DNA from: Diphasiastrum complanatum | Taxonomy: Eukaryota > Streptophyta > Lycopodiopsida > Lycopodiales > Lycopodiaceae | Length of the DNA: 64,000 nt | Direction of reading: 5' to 3' | Assembly (NCBI GenBank): GCA_029204225.1 | Contig: MU831566.1 | Location: 1-64,000 of the forward strand | In this document: positions 1-11,110 of the stretch, one piece after another | Numbering within the stretch: the first letter of the stretch is position 1 | How the letters are laid out: each line of letters starts with the position of its first letter | Made by a program: the position numbers and the translations under genes | Notes under the pieces: generated by a model | Told to the model about the DNA's origin: nothing | Database searches by the model: none | Seen by the model: only the letters and a program-made list of their open reading frames with translations

Positions 1-244
1 TTTGCTGTATTTTTCCATAGAGTTCAAGGTTGATAGCATGGTGGAATCATTTTATATTTACATCCTATTTGATTTTTCATGTTCTAGTCACATTTTTAAA
101 TGTAAAATTAATGTAAGAAATAGTGAAGCATCCCAAGTGGACACTATTTTTTTATATCAATCATGGTTGTTTCTATTTTGAGCATTAAATAATCATTGGA
201 AAGATCTATTCTTGGAAAAAAAATCATTCTTATGATGGATCAAA
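1..244. other. unassigned AT-rich sequence
   Basis: I see no gene, repeat or motif that I can name here. It leads into the Copia RNase H remnant that starts near 245 and may be its decayed upstream part, but no protein similarity can be read. Confidence 0.4.
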
Positions 245-460
245 GTTTCTATCGTCAAAAACTATGCTAGGAGCAAGCATATTGAGGTGCAACAACACTT
301 TGTGATGGAGCAAGTCATTGCAAAGGAGGTGGCAGCTTCAACATGTGTTTCCAAGGGAATGTGTGGGTGATATCTTCAACAAAGCATTGGAAAAAGGACC
401 TTGTTCATGAAGCATAGGACTTTCACTTGGAGTGCTATCAAAGTGTATGCTTAAACTAGT
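245..460 (+). pseudogene. Copia RNase H C-terminal remnant
   Basis: The + strand reads YARSKHIEVQQHFVMEQV, which matches the end of Ty1/Copia RNase H, where an RTKHIEV..HFVRE motif is standard. A stop at about 367-369 and a frame change follow; the other frame gives VGDIFNKAL, the usual VADIFTKAL ending. In a live element this domain removes the RNA strand during reverse transcription. It is followed directly by an AAGAGGGAG purine tract and the LTR at 472, the normal order at a Copia 3' end. Nothing upstream in the window supplies the rest of pol, so this is a truncated element. Confidence 0.7.
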
Positions 461-471
461 TGAAGAGGGAG

Positions 472-1128
472 TGTGAAAGATTCAACTAATTTCATCATAT
501 TTGCCATATTCCCATATTTGGCATATTGAGGCCAAAACTTATTTTTAGACTTAGAGATTGACTTTGAAAGTTCATTAGTCTAAATGTCATTTGAATAAAC
601 ACCTTTTGAAAGTGTGGGAAAGTTAGAATGCGAGTTTGAGTAGATTCAAATTTGAATAATTGGGTATATTGAATCTAGACCCAAAAAAGTAGGGTTTACA
701 TTTTGGAGGGAAATCCAAGTGGCCAAAATAGGGTTTGGACCTACTATAAAAGAATGTAACTCGTGGGAGAGAGCTGTCTTCTCTCTTCTCTATCTCATTT
801 CATGCTTATACATGGCTCTCTTGGGTTCTACTATTCATTGGTGCACTATCTTGGTGATTGCTTTAAAATTCTATGTGGAGAATGGTCAAGTTATTGCTAT
901 TCTTGGTTTCCACATTGTGTGAAATACAGCAGCTCGCTAGTTTTGCATAGATACAACAACAATTACTTTATCATTTCATTCAAGTTTCATTGAGTTCTAT
1001 TTGTGTTTGCATCTCATTTTGTGTGTAGATGTTGATTTTTTACGTTGGTGAGATTGGTGATGTATTTCACTTTCTAACCAAAGATCATTTAAGTGGATTG
1101 GATACACAATGATCTGAAATCCTTCACA
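472..1128 (+). repeat. Copia 3' LTR (single copy here)
   Basis: This LTR starts TGTGAAAGATTC just after the purine tract AGTTGAAGAGGGAG and ends GAAATCCTTCACA, giving imperfect inverted termini (TGTGAAAG and CTTCACA). Its placement after an RNase H C-terminus on the same strand supports the 3' LTR call. No second copy occurs in the window, so the ends rest on motif and context only. The two short overlapping ORFs at 719-993 lie inside it and are not considered genes. Confidence 0.6.
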
Positions 1129-1193
1129 CTTTAGTGAATAGAACAGAGGTTTTCAAGGCTTGACTGGACTCAGAATAACAATGTGACCAATCT
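1129..1193. other. junction between two Copia remnants
   Basis: This short stretch lies between the + strand Copia LTR and the - strand Copia gag-protease remnant. No target duplication or terminal motif is visible. Confidence 0.3.
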
Positions 1194-2076
1194 CTATAAG
1201 TAACTCTGCCTCTTCTTGAGTGCAAGGATCTTATCACTCCTATCAATAATTTTGCATTGATCAAATTCGAATTTTACCTTATGACCTAAATCTGTAATTC
1301 TACTTCCTGATAACAGATTTGTAGAGAGTTTAGAAACATATAAGACTTTTAATAGTAATTTGAATTGATCATGCTGGAATCGCAATCTTATAGTACCTTC
1401 ACCTTCAATAGTGTGAGTACTATTGTCACCAAGATCAACACATTTCTTCATGCTGTAAGGCATGTAGGAATTGAAGATCTCACGTTGATTGGACATGTGT
1501 TGAGTTGTTCCATAATAAAAAACCATGAATCATCCAAAAGTGCACTTTGATCTTTGGCCATGAATGCTCATCCACTTCAACCTGGGAGATGATGAAACTA
1601 TGTTTGCTTATTGATCAAGTGGCTTGGCTACATTCTTCTCTTGGGGAATTCGACAATCCTTAATCTCATAATTATTACGCTTGCAATATCTACAAAATAC
1701 CTTCTTCTTTGATTATGGATATGATGATTGTGCTTGACTTTGAGTCTATTTCTGATTCGTTGTAGTCTCCTTGGAGCTTTTCTACTTCTGTCGCTTAGAG
1801 CTATTGTTGACATATAGAACCAAAGAGGAGGAAGTAGTCGTACTGTCTCGACTTCTTCGATTATCTTCTGCAACAACATAGTGATAACTCTAGTAAGAGT
1901 TAAACCTGTGTGTGTCGATATGATCATCACCCAGTTTTCATATATGTAGAAAGCAAGCTTGAAAGCAATGTCATAATTGCATCTTGATCGTCTATGATTG
2001 ATCTGACAACGACCATTTGTTGCAAGAGATTCTTAATCTGGTTAAGGTGTATATGAATAGAATCACCAACAGACAT
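1194..2076 (-). pseudogene. Copia gag and protease remnant
   Basis: Read on the - strand this contains late gag (MSVGDSIHIHLNQIKNLLQQ, then DDQDAI, typical of the UBN2/gag domain), a decayed zinc knuckle (CRYCKRNNYEIKDC near 1640-1690, with tyrosine where histidine is expected), and the protease/pre-integrase segment (GTTQHMSNQREIFNSY, 1526-1194). The protease active site, normally DSGAT, reads YYGTT, so it would be inactive. There are frameshifts near 1930 and between 1628 and 1526. It sits downstream, on the same strand, of an integrase segment, which is the reverse of normal gag-PR-INT-RT order; see the neighbouring entry and the finding. Confidence 0.75.
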
Positions 2077-3136
2077 TTTGACGATCCACTTGTTGTCAAT
2101 AACTCTCTTGTGAGTGGGGAAGTCGATCAGTGTCCAAGTCTGATTTGTCAAAAGTGAGTTGTACTGTCAAATCTTCTCACAAGTGGTTTCAAGTTTGATT
2201 CTACAGGTTTTGAGTTCGATTCTGATTTGACCTTGTTTGCTGGAATGCGAGCTGGTGATTTGAGTCTATCAGGTACTCGATCTTGAACTCCCTCTAAATC
2301 TAGAAATTCTCTTTCATCTTCTGTTTGTTTTACTTCTATAATCATTGGTAGCTCATAATAGTTTTCTTGAATTTCACAGCCGACTAATCACTGTGAGCTA
2401 TGTATTTCGACTCATCAAATTTAACATCTCGAGCAACTTTTATTCTGCCAGTTTCAGGTACATAGACACGATAATATGATGAACGTAACTTGAATCCTAC
2501 CACAAAACCTTGTTCTGTCTTTTCATTGAGTTTCTTTCTCAGCTTGTCTGGTATGTGCATATACACTGCGCATCCGAATGTCCAAACATGTGCAAGATTT
2601 GGCTTCGACTTCCACCATATCTCATGAGGAGTTTTATTTGGTATTCGAGATTTTAGAATATGATTCTGAAGATAATTCAATGTAGTCGCAGCTTCTGTCC
2701 ACAATTGTTTTGGTGCTTTCACATGAGCCATCATACACCTAGCAGCTTTCATAAGTGCATGATTCTTTCGTTCAGCTATTACATTATGCTGAGGTGTGTA
2801 TGATGCAGTCTTCGTATGCATAATACCTCAATCAGTACAATAAGCCTTGAATTCGCTGTAAATGTACTCACCTCCACGATCTGTGTGAATCTGCTTCAAC
2901 TTATTGTTTGTCTGCTTCTCAGCTCAATTCGTATACTCAACGAATTTCTCAAAAGCTTCAGATATTGTGAGTATAAAGTATATCACAGCGAACTTGTTGA
3001 AGTCATCAATAAACATAATGAAGTACTTTGCATCACCCAACGACAATACTCTGAATGGTCCACAAATATTTGAATGCACAATTTTCAATACCTTAGTTGC
3101 TTTATAAACATCCTTACTAAAATGTGTTCTAGTCAT
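2077..3136 (-). pseudogene. Copia integrase plus start of reverse transcriptase
   Basis: The - strand shows the integrase core (VHSNICGPFRVLSLGDAKYF...IDDFNKF, 3136-2924; then QHNVIAERKNHALMKAARCMM with the catalytic glutamate region, 2821-2384). The C-terminal segment with FGCAVYMHIPD and VARDVKFDES follows, then the acidic linker (2345-2148) and the first residues of the RT domain (MTNQTWTLIDFPTHKRVID, then NKWIVK, ending near 2077). Frameshifts near 2830 and 2350 break it. The RT stops after about 25 residues and the frame runs on into gag, so RT and RNase H are missing at this join. Family A repeat begins right behind it at about 3147. Confidence 0.8.
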
Positions 3137-3146
3137 CTTGCCTTTA

Positions 3147-4197
3147 AGACAGGATTTTTTTTCTATCTTTTTGGTAGTGTCTCTCTACTTTTTGTTCTTG
3201 GTGGTGCAATTATCCTCCGAAGTGGTTCTCGAAGTTCTTGATTATCCTTACTAAGGAATCAAAGATAGAGATTTATTCAAATCCATATTAGTAGACTATT
3301 GAAATATTAAAAAACTAGCGAAAGTTGATTGGTGGTAGTTTTTGTGTTGATGCGTTAGTCATGAAAAATGTATGGTGTAAGGCTTGGCATGATCGAAGAT
3401 TGAATAGAAAAGATCATAAAGTTGGAGATATGGTATGTATGATAAGATGAAGTTGTTTACAGGGAAATTGAAGTTTACAACATAAGTTCTTATCATGTCA
3501 GACAACTTGTTTTTAGGAGTGCTATTTTTGAAATGTTTAGATAGAGAGTGCTTTAATTCTCTATTTAATGACAGTCAGTTACAAAAGCATTGGCAGCCTA
3601 AACTTATATCTAAATCAGCACCTGGTTTTTTTCTATCTATTTCAATCTTTACTTTGTTGTTTTCCAATAGTTAATTCTCTATTTTCTCTGAAAAACACAA
3701 TAACTATACATACATACATATGTATGTATAAAAAAAAAAGCATAAAATAAAAAGTTCAAAATAGTTACATTGTGTAAAGCAATTTAAAATTAAACATGAA
3801 GAGACTAAAAATTACCAGAATTGCTATTTTTTAAATAAAATAGTCAAACCAATCTTTGCAAAGTTTACCATTGATTCAAAATAGTACAATTTGCTCAACT
3901 TGAGCTTTGCGAAGGTCAGTTTGCATCATAAGTTAGTTTGTTGTGCAATGTCATTATGAACCATCGTCGACCTAGTTGATGGACACAAAACATCAAAATT
4001 GACTCGAGAGAGGGTTAAAACCATGTGAAGCATGATTATTTATAGTCCTTATGCGGGGGTTGTTCTTTGGTGAAGGTTCAAGTCTCATCGAAGCTCTAGT
4101 TACTTAGCTCTAGTTACTAATTGACCCTTCAAGAAGATTTTGAGATCTTGTTTCATAGTACTCTATATGTTTTGTAGTTTTTTTCCCATAATTACCA
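3147..4197 (+). repeat. family A repeat, copy 1 (Gypsy integrase end)
   Basis: The repeat occurs here, twice or more at 15893-18715, at 21747-22780, and inverted at 27263-28020. In one frame it reads VWRKAWHDRRLNRKDHKVGDL, and in another TGKLKF followed by NDSQLQKHWQPK. This fits the basic C-terminal tail of a non-chromodomain Ty3/Gypsy integrase (WHD...K.F..GD.V....KL..F.GKLK....NGQ.LK), with several frame breaks. The rest is AT-rich, contains a TACATACATATGTATGTA palindrome near 3709-3728, and ends in a conserved tail (about 3890-4190). It is presumably a decayed 3' end of a Gypsy element; the identity is an inference. Confidence 0.55.
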
Positions 4198-4503
4198 AAG
4201 AAAAAGGGGAGGAGTAGGAGGGTGCATTTTCCTAGGTGTCCTATTGCTTTCAAGCCATGTGGAAAAGTAGGTTACATATTGATAAGGATAGAAGGTAGGT
4301 AGCCTAACATTCAATGTTAGTCACTTTTAAGTTGAATATTTCTTTGTGTACAACATTCGGATCCACCCAAGTGTTTTTCATGTCATGGGAAATGCTTTGT
4401 ATATGTTTGTCTTACCTTGCATGATTTTCATCAATTCCTAGGCTCTTTTTTCTAGGGGTTGGCCATCCCCAATCATAGTGGGGTGTGACACAAAGGGAGA
4501 TCA
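4198..4503 (-). repeat. chromovirus LTR fragment
   Basis: This stretch matches the 5' part (on the - strand) of the LTR at 13614-14447, up to the AGATCA that corresponds to the TGATCA terminus. The remainder of the LTR, including the TATA region, is absent because family A abuts at about 4198. Confidence 0.7.
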
Positions 4504-5390
4504 GTCCTTTGGTTTCTTCTATCAGTCTTTATAGATTTGAGTGAGCCTTCTTTATAGACTCGATTGAGCCTTCTTCAGGTACCGTCTTTAAGCTTTAAGA
4601 AGCTTATTTGGATTCTTTCTTCATGTACTCTTCTTAATACCTGCACATACCCTTAGGAAAAGGCTAGAAGCCATACCATTAAATGGTTCATCATTAGATT
4701 CTATTTCTAGAACCTACATATCAAACTATTACAGATTTATTTCTTGTCTTCGGGTAATGATACCTGCACTCATAATTCATCAGTTACAGTAATAAGCTCT
4801 ACTATTCAAAATATGTTTCATACAAAAAGAATGGAAGACTGGTTAGCTTTTATTTCTTGGTCAATTTGGTCTATACAATTTTCCATACCATTTGATCACC
4901 AAGTATCCTGCATAATTTTCATCAGTTCCTAGGCTCTTGTTTCTAGGGGTTGCCCATCCCCAATCATAGTGGAGTGTGACACAAAGGGTGATTAGTCCTT
5001 TGGTTTTTTCTCCCAGTCTTTATAGACTCGAGTGAGCCTTCTTTATAGACTCGATTGAGCCTTCTTCAGGTACCGTCTTTAAGCTTTAAGAAGCTTCTTT
5101 GGATTCTTTCTTCAGGTACTCTTCTCAGTATCTGCACATACCCTTAGGAAAAGGTTAGAAGCCATACCATCAAATGGTTCATCATTAGATTCTATTTCTA
5201 GCACCTGCATATCAAACTGTTACAGTTTCATTTCTTGTCTTCAAGTAATGATACCTGCACTCATAATTCATCAGTTAGTGTAATAAGCTCTATTATTCAA
5301 AATACGTTTCATACAAAAAGAATGGAAGACTGGATAGCCTTTATTTCTTGTTCAGTTTGGTCTATACAATTTTACATACCATCCTATCAC
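4419..5390. repeat. 491-bp direct tandem duplication of chromovirus 3' region
   Basis: Unit 1 (about 4419-4909) and unit 2 (about 4910-5390) are near-identical copies of the LTR edge plus the 3' untranslated region of the chromovirus. Both end in ACCAAGTATCC, the first bases of family C, and unit 2 resumes with TGCATAATTTTC. The same join is found inside the LTR at 10497-10512. The equivalent block at 22781-23460 has only one unit. Confidence 0.75.
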
Positions 5391-6317
5391 CAAGTATCCA
5401 TTACCCGCTGATAGCTCTCCAAGAATCTGTCCACTTGTAGTGCAACTAGACACCAACTGGATTTAACCAAAAGCTGCATCCTAATTACCAGAAGATGATG
5501 GATAGAAATAACATGTGATGCCAACCTGGAGATTACCGTGCATATAATCACGTAGCTCACCTGATCACTCGCCAAAGTATCAGCTATCACTCCCTTAGCA
5601 ACCATCTCCATCTCTGTCCGCTCACACCCATGGGCATGCTGGTTCCACAACACCCTGTAATGCTCTCCATGCCACCTACCTCCAAGTAGGCATGACCCAT
5701 CCCTAGGTCATCACACATGATGCAGCACCTGAAGAACATTGTCCATACAATGACATATCATACTTGAGCCACTGTAGCATCTCCCTGAGTGCCACCCCAA
5801 TGGACTCGTCATCCACATACTATGCTCATTTGATGTCTTCGATCTTGGTCACCATCCTGCTAGACAAGCCGAATTCCAAAAGCATCACCTACTCCACCTA
5901 GCTCCTAGCATCTGCTCGCTCTCCCTGGCTATGTGCCACCCGACACCATGTCACTGCAAGCATATCCCTGAGTCGTCGCTCATGGGATCCTGAGATCACT
6001 GTCTCCCTGATCGTACTGAGGTATATAGCTCTGAGTGACTTATTCTGACTTATCCCTAATCTCACGACCTGAGAATCTGCACCATGGAAATTCCAATAAA
6101 CTCCAATACCTGTGCCAAGCCTAGACTCCTGCAAATACAGCCAACTACATGAAAGCTATAGATAGCTTATCCACGCCCATGATGGTAGATGCCTCCCCAT
6201 GGATGCCAATGTCCAAAATTGGCCCCTTGCTGTAATGCCAACCTGTACTCCCAAATGAGCACACCATGAAGTGCTCGCCATCAGTGTCCCCTGCAGTAGA
6301 TCATAAGCAAAACACCC
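5391..6317. other. family C repeat, GC-richer, unidentified
   Basis: The first part (5391-5800) is repeated at 23461-23895 after the same neighbour. The base composition is clearly richer in G+C than the surroundings and there are many CCA/CCT runs. Medium-length - strand frames exist (5387-5653, 5898-6134) but show no motif I recognise, and the two copies do not keep a common frame. I would treat it as non-coding transposon or retroelement leader sequence of unknown type. Confidence 0.5.
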
Positions 6318-6554
6318 AAGTTTCTTGGTGTGACCAAGTCTAATTGCTGCCCTATCATAATTCTCGAGCCACAAAATAATTCTAACGCATTAGCAGACCA
6401 ATGGAGTTATGAACGATATTTAGGATGGTAATTTCATAACCAGAAAGTCATTGAGAATAAGTTAACATATTTTCTTTCCATACCAGATATTTGCTTCCCA
6501 TCTTCCTATTCGTTTTCTGTGATAAACACCTTTAAACTTACTCCTCCCTGCCAT
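6318..6554 (-). pseudogene. AP2-domain gene, broken 5' part
   Basis: Exon 1 starts at 6554 and reads MAGRSKFKGVYHRKR, then IGRWEANIWYGKK. This is the N-terminal half of an AP2/ERF DNA-binding domain, close to the euAP2 pattern (RTGRWESHIWD.GKQVYLG). A later exon (6363-6318) gives YDRAAIRLGHTKKL, the domain's C-terminal helix region, and then breaks into family C. The exon between them (present in the copies at 19831-19861 and 29908-29938) is missing because about 430 bp were deleted. The protein would bind GCC-like or AP2-type DNA sites in the nucleus. As it stands it cannot encode a whole domain. The GRWEA core is intact here, unlike in the copy at 30435. Confidence 0.75.
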
Positions 6555-6724
6555 AGATGCCCCTAAATTTCACTCCCATGTAGAGTTAACCGACAAAATC
6601 GACGTAGAGGATTGTGATTGCCTGAGAAAAAATTATTTGTAGTTGAAACTTACAATGAAGCAATTGTATCATGTTTGCAGATAAGCGTATGATTTATTCT
6701 GATTCATATTTGCTTTCCCGGCTC

Positions 6725-6819
<95 letters not shown>

Positions 6820-7076
6820 GCACCAAGATGCCTTTGATGCTTACAATTCAAATGCTGGGGAGCGGCTGCTACACTCCTTACAAATCGCTAAATAATTTGC
6901 CCTTTACTCTGGCGCTGGATTGAACGATCATCAAGAACATATGCTGCCACGCTATTGATTGATGAGGGTTTTAGAGTCGGGAGGTGGCAGTAGTAATCTG
7001 AAGCAATAACCCAGTTACAAATGTGATGAGAGAGAGAGAGGTTACTGCGATTGAGAGACTAAGAGGACGCGAGTGA

Positions 7077-7138
<62 letters not shown>

Positions 7139-7653
7139 GAGCGTAGGTTGCAGAACGTGAGAGGAGAGAAGATTTGAGAGAGCGGGGAGATATTGAAGAT
7201 TTAGGATATTTAAGCTTAGGGTTTTTTTTTTAGGCCAGGTATGTAAAATGTGAATTAATAAAATTGACTTCAATCATTATGTGATCTCTCGTTCTCTCTC
7301 TCTCTCTCTCAAATAATTTGGGATTTCTTAAACTAATTATCATTTAGCTTACATACACAATAGGAGTCATGTAGTGCTAAATATTACTCAAACCTAATGG
7401 AATCACCATGCTCAATAATTCTCACCATTTCTCACAATTACCTAGAATCGAAGCAAAGAAACACAAACATAACTATTTGAAGAGCATTTGATAACAAGGT
7501 ATGATTCAGACCCTATTGATGTTGAGAGATAACATAAAGTACGACTTGCTTTTCCTGCAACATTTTCATATGAAATCAATCTTCTTGGATCCTTCTTGGA
7601 TAATAAGGAAGCAAATTGACTAGACATATATGGCCTAGAAACATGATTACAGT
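6555..7653. repeat. AP2-gene leader and intergenic region with GA/GT/CT microsatellites
   Basis: This lies between the exon 1 start at 6554 and the 3' exons of another copy at 7654, all on the - strand. It holds a pure (GA)n of about 90 bp (6729-6818), mixed (GT)n/(GA)n at about 7033-7141, and (CT)n near 7291-7310. The same order recurs at 30940-31500. Short ORFs made of Arg-Glu or Leu-Ser repeats are microsatellite artefacts. It presumably contains the promoter and 5' leader of the copy starting at 6554. Confidence 0.65.
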
Positions 7654-8163
7654 TTAAAGAGGATGGATTGAAGTGGCTAATATCTTAAAAATCAATACTT
7701 TTAGGCTAGAAGGGATTTTCAAAATTCTCACCATCTCCAGCTCTTCCAAAAGAATATTTACATGTGTGAGTAGAAAGGTTTTTCTAGTGGTGGGAATAAC
7801 ATTCTCAACATCTTCTACTGGTCCAAATAGGTCCCTGTAAGGATGTTTGCATTATTCTTGTACTACTACTGCTTTGTTGGATGTAGCTAAGAAAACATAT
7901 GAATTTTCAGCACATTGTTAAGGAGATAGAAAAAATTTGGTTGTATTGGAAACAAACAACGATTGGATTTTAGCAACTATTAATGACATCCTGCTTTCTA
8001 TAAATCTTGAGATAAAAAGCATAGTGTTGTATGTATCTTCACTACCTTTACTGATAACGATTCGCTTTGCATCACCTGAAGATTCACTCTGATTAGAGCT
8101 CGTAAGCAAAAGCTGTCTGCAGAAAAAGAGAATCAAAAACATTTTTAGCAACCACAGAATCAT
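7654..8163 (-). pseudogene. AP2-like gene copy, 3' exons only
   Basis: Two blocks match the 3' exons of the AP2-like gene at 19383-21048. The first (about 8118-7960) reads RQLLLTSSNQSESSGDAKRI; the second (7886-7654) corresponds to the last exon, which in the best copy ends LEELEMV...LKVLMLKILA. This copy has lost about ten bases in the last exon and has an internal stop, so it is decayed. Its AP2-domain exons are not present upstream; family C-like sequence begins at about 8165. It lies head-to-tail with the start of the next copy (6554), the same arrangement as 32563-30435. Confidence 0.6.
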
Positions 8164-9300
8164 GGAAATTATCTATTCATAACAAGGCCAAAGGAAATTT
8201 TGTATATTTATCACCACTGCATAATAACATATACAAACCACCAGGTCTGAATCACAAAGTATCATGCAACCACAATGCTCATACAGAGAGTCTACCACCA
8301 TACTCTCGACCAACTGACTCGTCCCCAATCCAACTTGACCGCAAGTGAACCACATGAGCGACATGGCTCAAACTGAGAAAATCCCACTGCCACCATGAGA
8401 CTTACATCCTCCATCTAGCTAGGCTGACATCCTATAAGACACTTACAAGTACGAACCTGTAAAGCTGATATAAATGAGCAGCTGAGGCTCAACTTGAGGA
8501 AATCTTACTGCCACCATAAGATTGCACCTTCACCAGATAGATAGCTAGTAGACAATGACAAGTCAATCAGCATAAATGACTACTTTGTTTTACTATAGCA
8601 AATGCACAACCACATAAAACTCCGACTCAGATCTAAACTCCCGCAACAAGGCAACATGCAAGCCCACACACACTCACGCAAACCAACACGAATGATAAAG
8701 CATCAAATACATGACCAAGGCCTGCCCATAAGTGGTATCCTGTCGTACCAACACTTGTGCCACCTGTAGATTCGCTGCTACACCACTGGTCACAAAATCA
8801 GGTCCTCAACCATGTCCTGCACCTATACCAAGATGCTCTCATGTCAAAGCATATCCAACTGCCCAATAAGTCCTGAAAGTAGATCCCCATCCATTCCCCA
8901 TGCACTAAGCACAAGAGTCTACCAAGGACTCAATGAATGAATGTACACAAACCTCACCATAGGCTATACATGAGTAGTTCGCCCATCTCCCAGAAATATT
9001 GATGATGATTTGCCTCTCCTACATCTCATGCAGGCTCAACTTCCCATACTCGACGTTGCCAACTCTAATTTGACCAGTATATAGGCCTCCCACCAAGGAG
9101 CCTATCTCCCCATAACATTCATCATAGCGTCCAAGCCAAAGCAAATGCACTAGATCCACTATCGTGATGAACAACTCACCCATGATCCATAGCATCTCAG
9201 GTAGGATAGTTCCAGAACCCTCTACCATGTGAACTTGAAGTGAAAGTCTACTATTTTTTAATTCCTGACATAAGAAGTTGTGACTTAAAAAAAAGAACAA
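8164..9300. other. GC-richer unidentified sequence (family C-like)
   Basis: Composition and word use resemble 5391-6317, although I could not align the two. A - strand frame of 93 codons (9300-9019) has no recognisable domain. No terminal repeats are visible. Confidence 0.4.
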
Positions 9301-9613
9301 GTTATCAAAACACTGCTAATAGAACTTGAAAAAGAACTTAAAAACTTAGGAAAGAGCTTTAACATTCAATCACAAAGTCATTCATTCAAGAGACTTGCTG
9401 AGGGGTCAAGATGGGGGACCCCCGCACCCCCCCCCCCCCGAAGGATTTTTCTTTTCAAATTATGCAAGATCAATTGGCCCAAGGCCAATTACATATACAG
9501 TGGTTTTGGAAAGATCGATTCTTAGATCTTTACATCAACCAGAAGTTTACAAATTATGGATCTTAAAAAATCTTATACCAAGAAAAGTGGTTCCTTATGA
9601 CCTAAGGACTTAC
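9301..9613. other. unassigned, with a 13-base C run
   Basis: It contains a homopolymer C13 at 9427-9439 preceded by GGGGGACCCCCGCA. A 73-codon frame across it is proline repeats from the C run and is not believed. It ends at CTTAC just before the chromovirus LTR at 9614. Confidence 0.4.
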
Positions 9614-10594
9614 TGATCAAGAAAAGAACATGCATAGGCATTTGACATCAGTAGGTATGGCATGCATGAATCCAATTTGACATGCAAGCTTCAATTTCAA
9701 CATGCAAACTTCAAGTTCATACATGCAAGTTCCCAAATCAAACATGCAACTCCTAAATCAGACATGCATGACCAAAAAGTTATGGATGATGTGACATGCA
9801 AAGTCATCAAGTCATGGATGGTGTGACATGCAAAGCAATCAGGTCATGGATGGTGTGACATGCATGACCATCAAGTCATGGATGGTGTGACATGTATGGC
9901 TATCAATCTTATGGATGGTGTGAAAGTTTTAGAGAGAGGGAGAGAAAGAGAGAAAGAGACATGAAAGAGCTAGGAGAAAGTGAGTGTGTGTGAAAGTGGT
10001 TTGATTCCAGTCCAAACCTGATAGATCTTCCTCAAGCCATAGCCCCAAGCTTTCTTCCAAGCACCTACACACACACAAGCAAGAGCAAGAGGCAAAGCAA
10101 AAAATGAATGGGAGATGAATAATGAGGGACAAGGGCGAGTTTGTCCTTTTATCGGGAATGTGTAGTCTTTAGAAAATGGTTGAGGTGTCCAAAATAAGTG
10201 TGAGAGGTGTAAGGGAGACTCTAGGATAAGTAAAGTGAGAGGGTGAGGTGTATAGGTATGAGAGAGTGTTTATCACTTAGTTATAGCAAAAGGGGAGGAG
10301 TAGGAGGGCGCATTTTCCTGGGTGTCCTATTGCTTTCAAGCCATGTGGAAAAGTAGGTAAGTTACATATTGATAAGGATAGCAGGTAGGTAGCCTAACAT
10401 TCAATGTTAGTCACTTTTAAGTTGAATATTTCTTTGTGTACAACATTGGGATCCACCCAAGTGTTTTCATGTCATGGGAAAGGCTTTGTATATGTTCACC
10501 AAGTATCCTGCATAATTTTCATCAGTTCCTAGGCTCTTGTTTCTAGGGGTTGCCCATCCCCAATCATAGTGGAGTGTGACACAAAGGGTGATTA
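9614..10594 (-). repeat. chromovirus copy 1, 3' LTR
   Basis: The LTR runs from TGATCAAGAAAAG to GGGTGATTA; other copies end TGATCA, so the ends are a short inverted repeat TGATCA. On the - strand it holds a decayed TATA box (GATAAAAG at about 10145-10152), a CT-rich leader, and a minisatellite of 32-33 bp (9770-9925) made of TGACATGCA...CAAGTCATGGATGGTG units. The sequence 10497-10720 is almost identical to 4897-5120, including the foreign ACCAAGTATCC join, so part of this LTR has been replaced or rearranged. Confidence 0.75.
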
Positions 10595-11110
10595 GTCCTT
10601 TGGTTTTTTCTCCCAGTCTTTATAGACTCGAGTGAGCCTTCTTTATAGACTCGATTGAGCCTTCTTCAGGTACCGTCTTTAAGCTTTAAGAAGCTTCTTT
10701 GGATTCTTTCTTCAGGTGCTCTTCTTAGTACCTACACATACTCTTAGGAAAATGTTAGAAGCCATAGCATCAAATGGTTCATCAATAGATTCTATTTCTT
10801 GAACCTGCATATCAAATTGTTAGCATTGCTCTACAGTTTCATTTCTTGTCTTCAGGTAATGATACCTGCACTCATAATTCATCAATTAGAGTAATAAGCT
10901 CTAATATTCAAAATACATTTCATACAAAAATAATGGAAGACTGGATAGCCTTTATTTCCTGGTCAATTTGGTCTATACAATTTTAGACTCCCTCCGACGC
11001 ATCAAGCATTGTCCACAACGGACATTTCTCAAATAAACATTTAAAATTTCTGGATACTCTTGGAAGAATTCTTCTTCCATCCATCTTTTTTCTGAGTCTT
11101 TTCTTTTCAA
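10595..11110 (-). other. chromovirus copy 1, 3' untranslated region and end of chromodomain
   Basis: This corresponds to 14448-14860 of the neighbouring copy. The chromodomain C-terminus (FLEEFFQEYPEILNV-like in that copy) is still recognisable near 10990-11080 on the - strand. The preceding ~330 bp, which carry the start of the chromodomain and the integrase tail, are deleted at about 11088. Confidence 0.6.

Noticed and set aside
719-993. Two overlapping short ORFs near the window start
   Set aside because: They lie wholly inside a Copia LTR (472-1128), have no motif and overlap in different frames.
3709-3728. TACATACATATGTATGTA palindrome as a regulatory site
   Set aside because: It is a simple (TACA)n-type palindrome present in every family A copy, so no specific role can be claimed.
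6671-6923. ORFs rich in Arg-Glu
   Set aside because: They are translations of a (GA)n microsatellite.
6971-7273. ORF with Leu-Ser and Thr-His repeats
   Set aside because: Produced by CT and GT microsatellites in the AP2-like spacer.
9395-9616. 73-aa proline-containing ORF
   Set aside because: The proline run is a homopolymer C tract; no other support.
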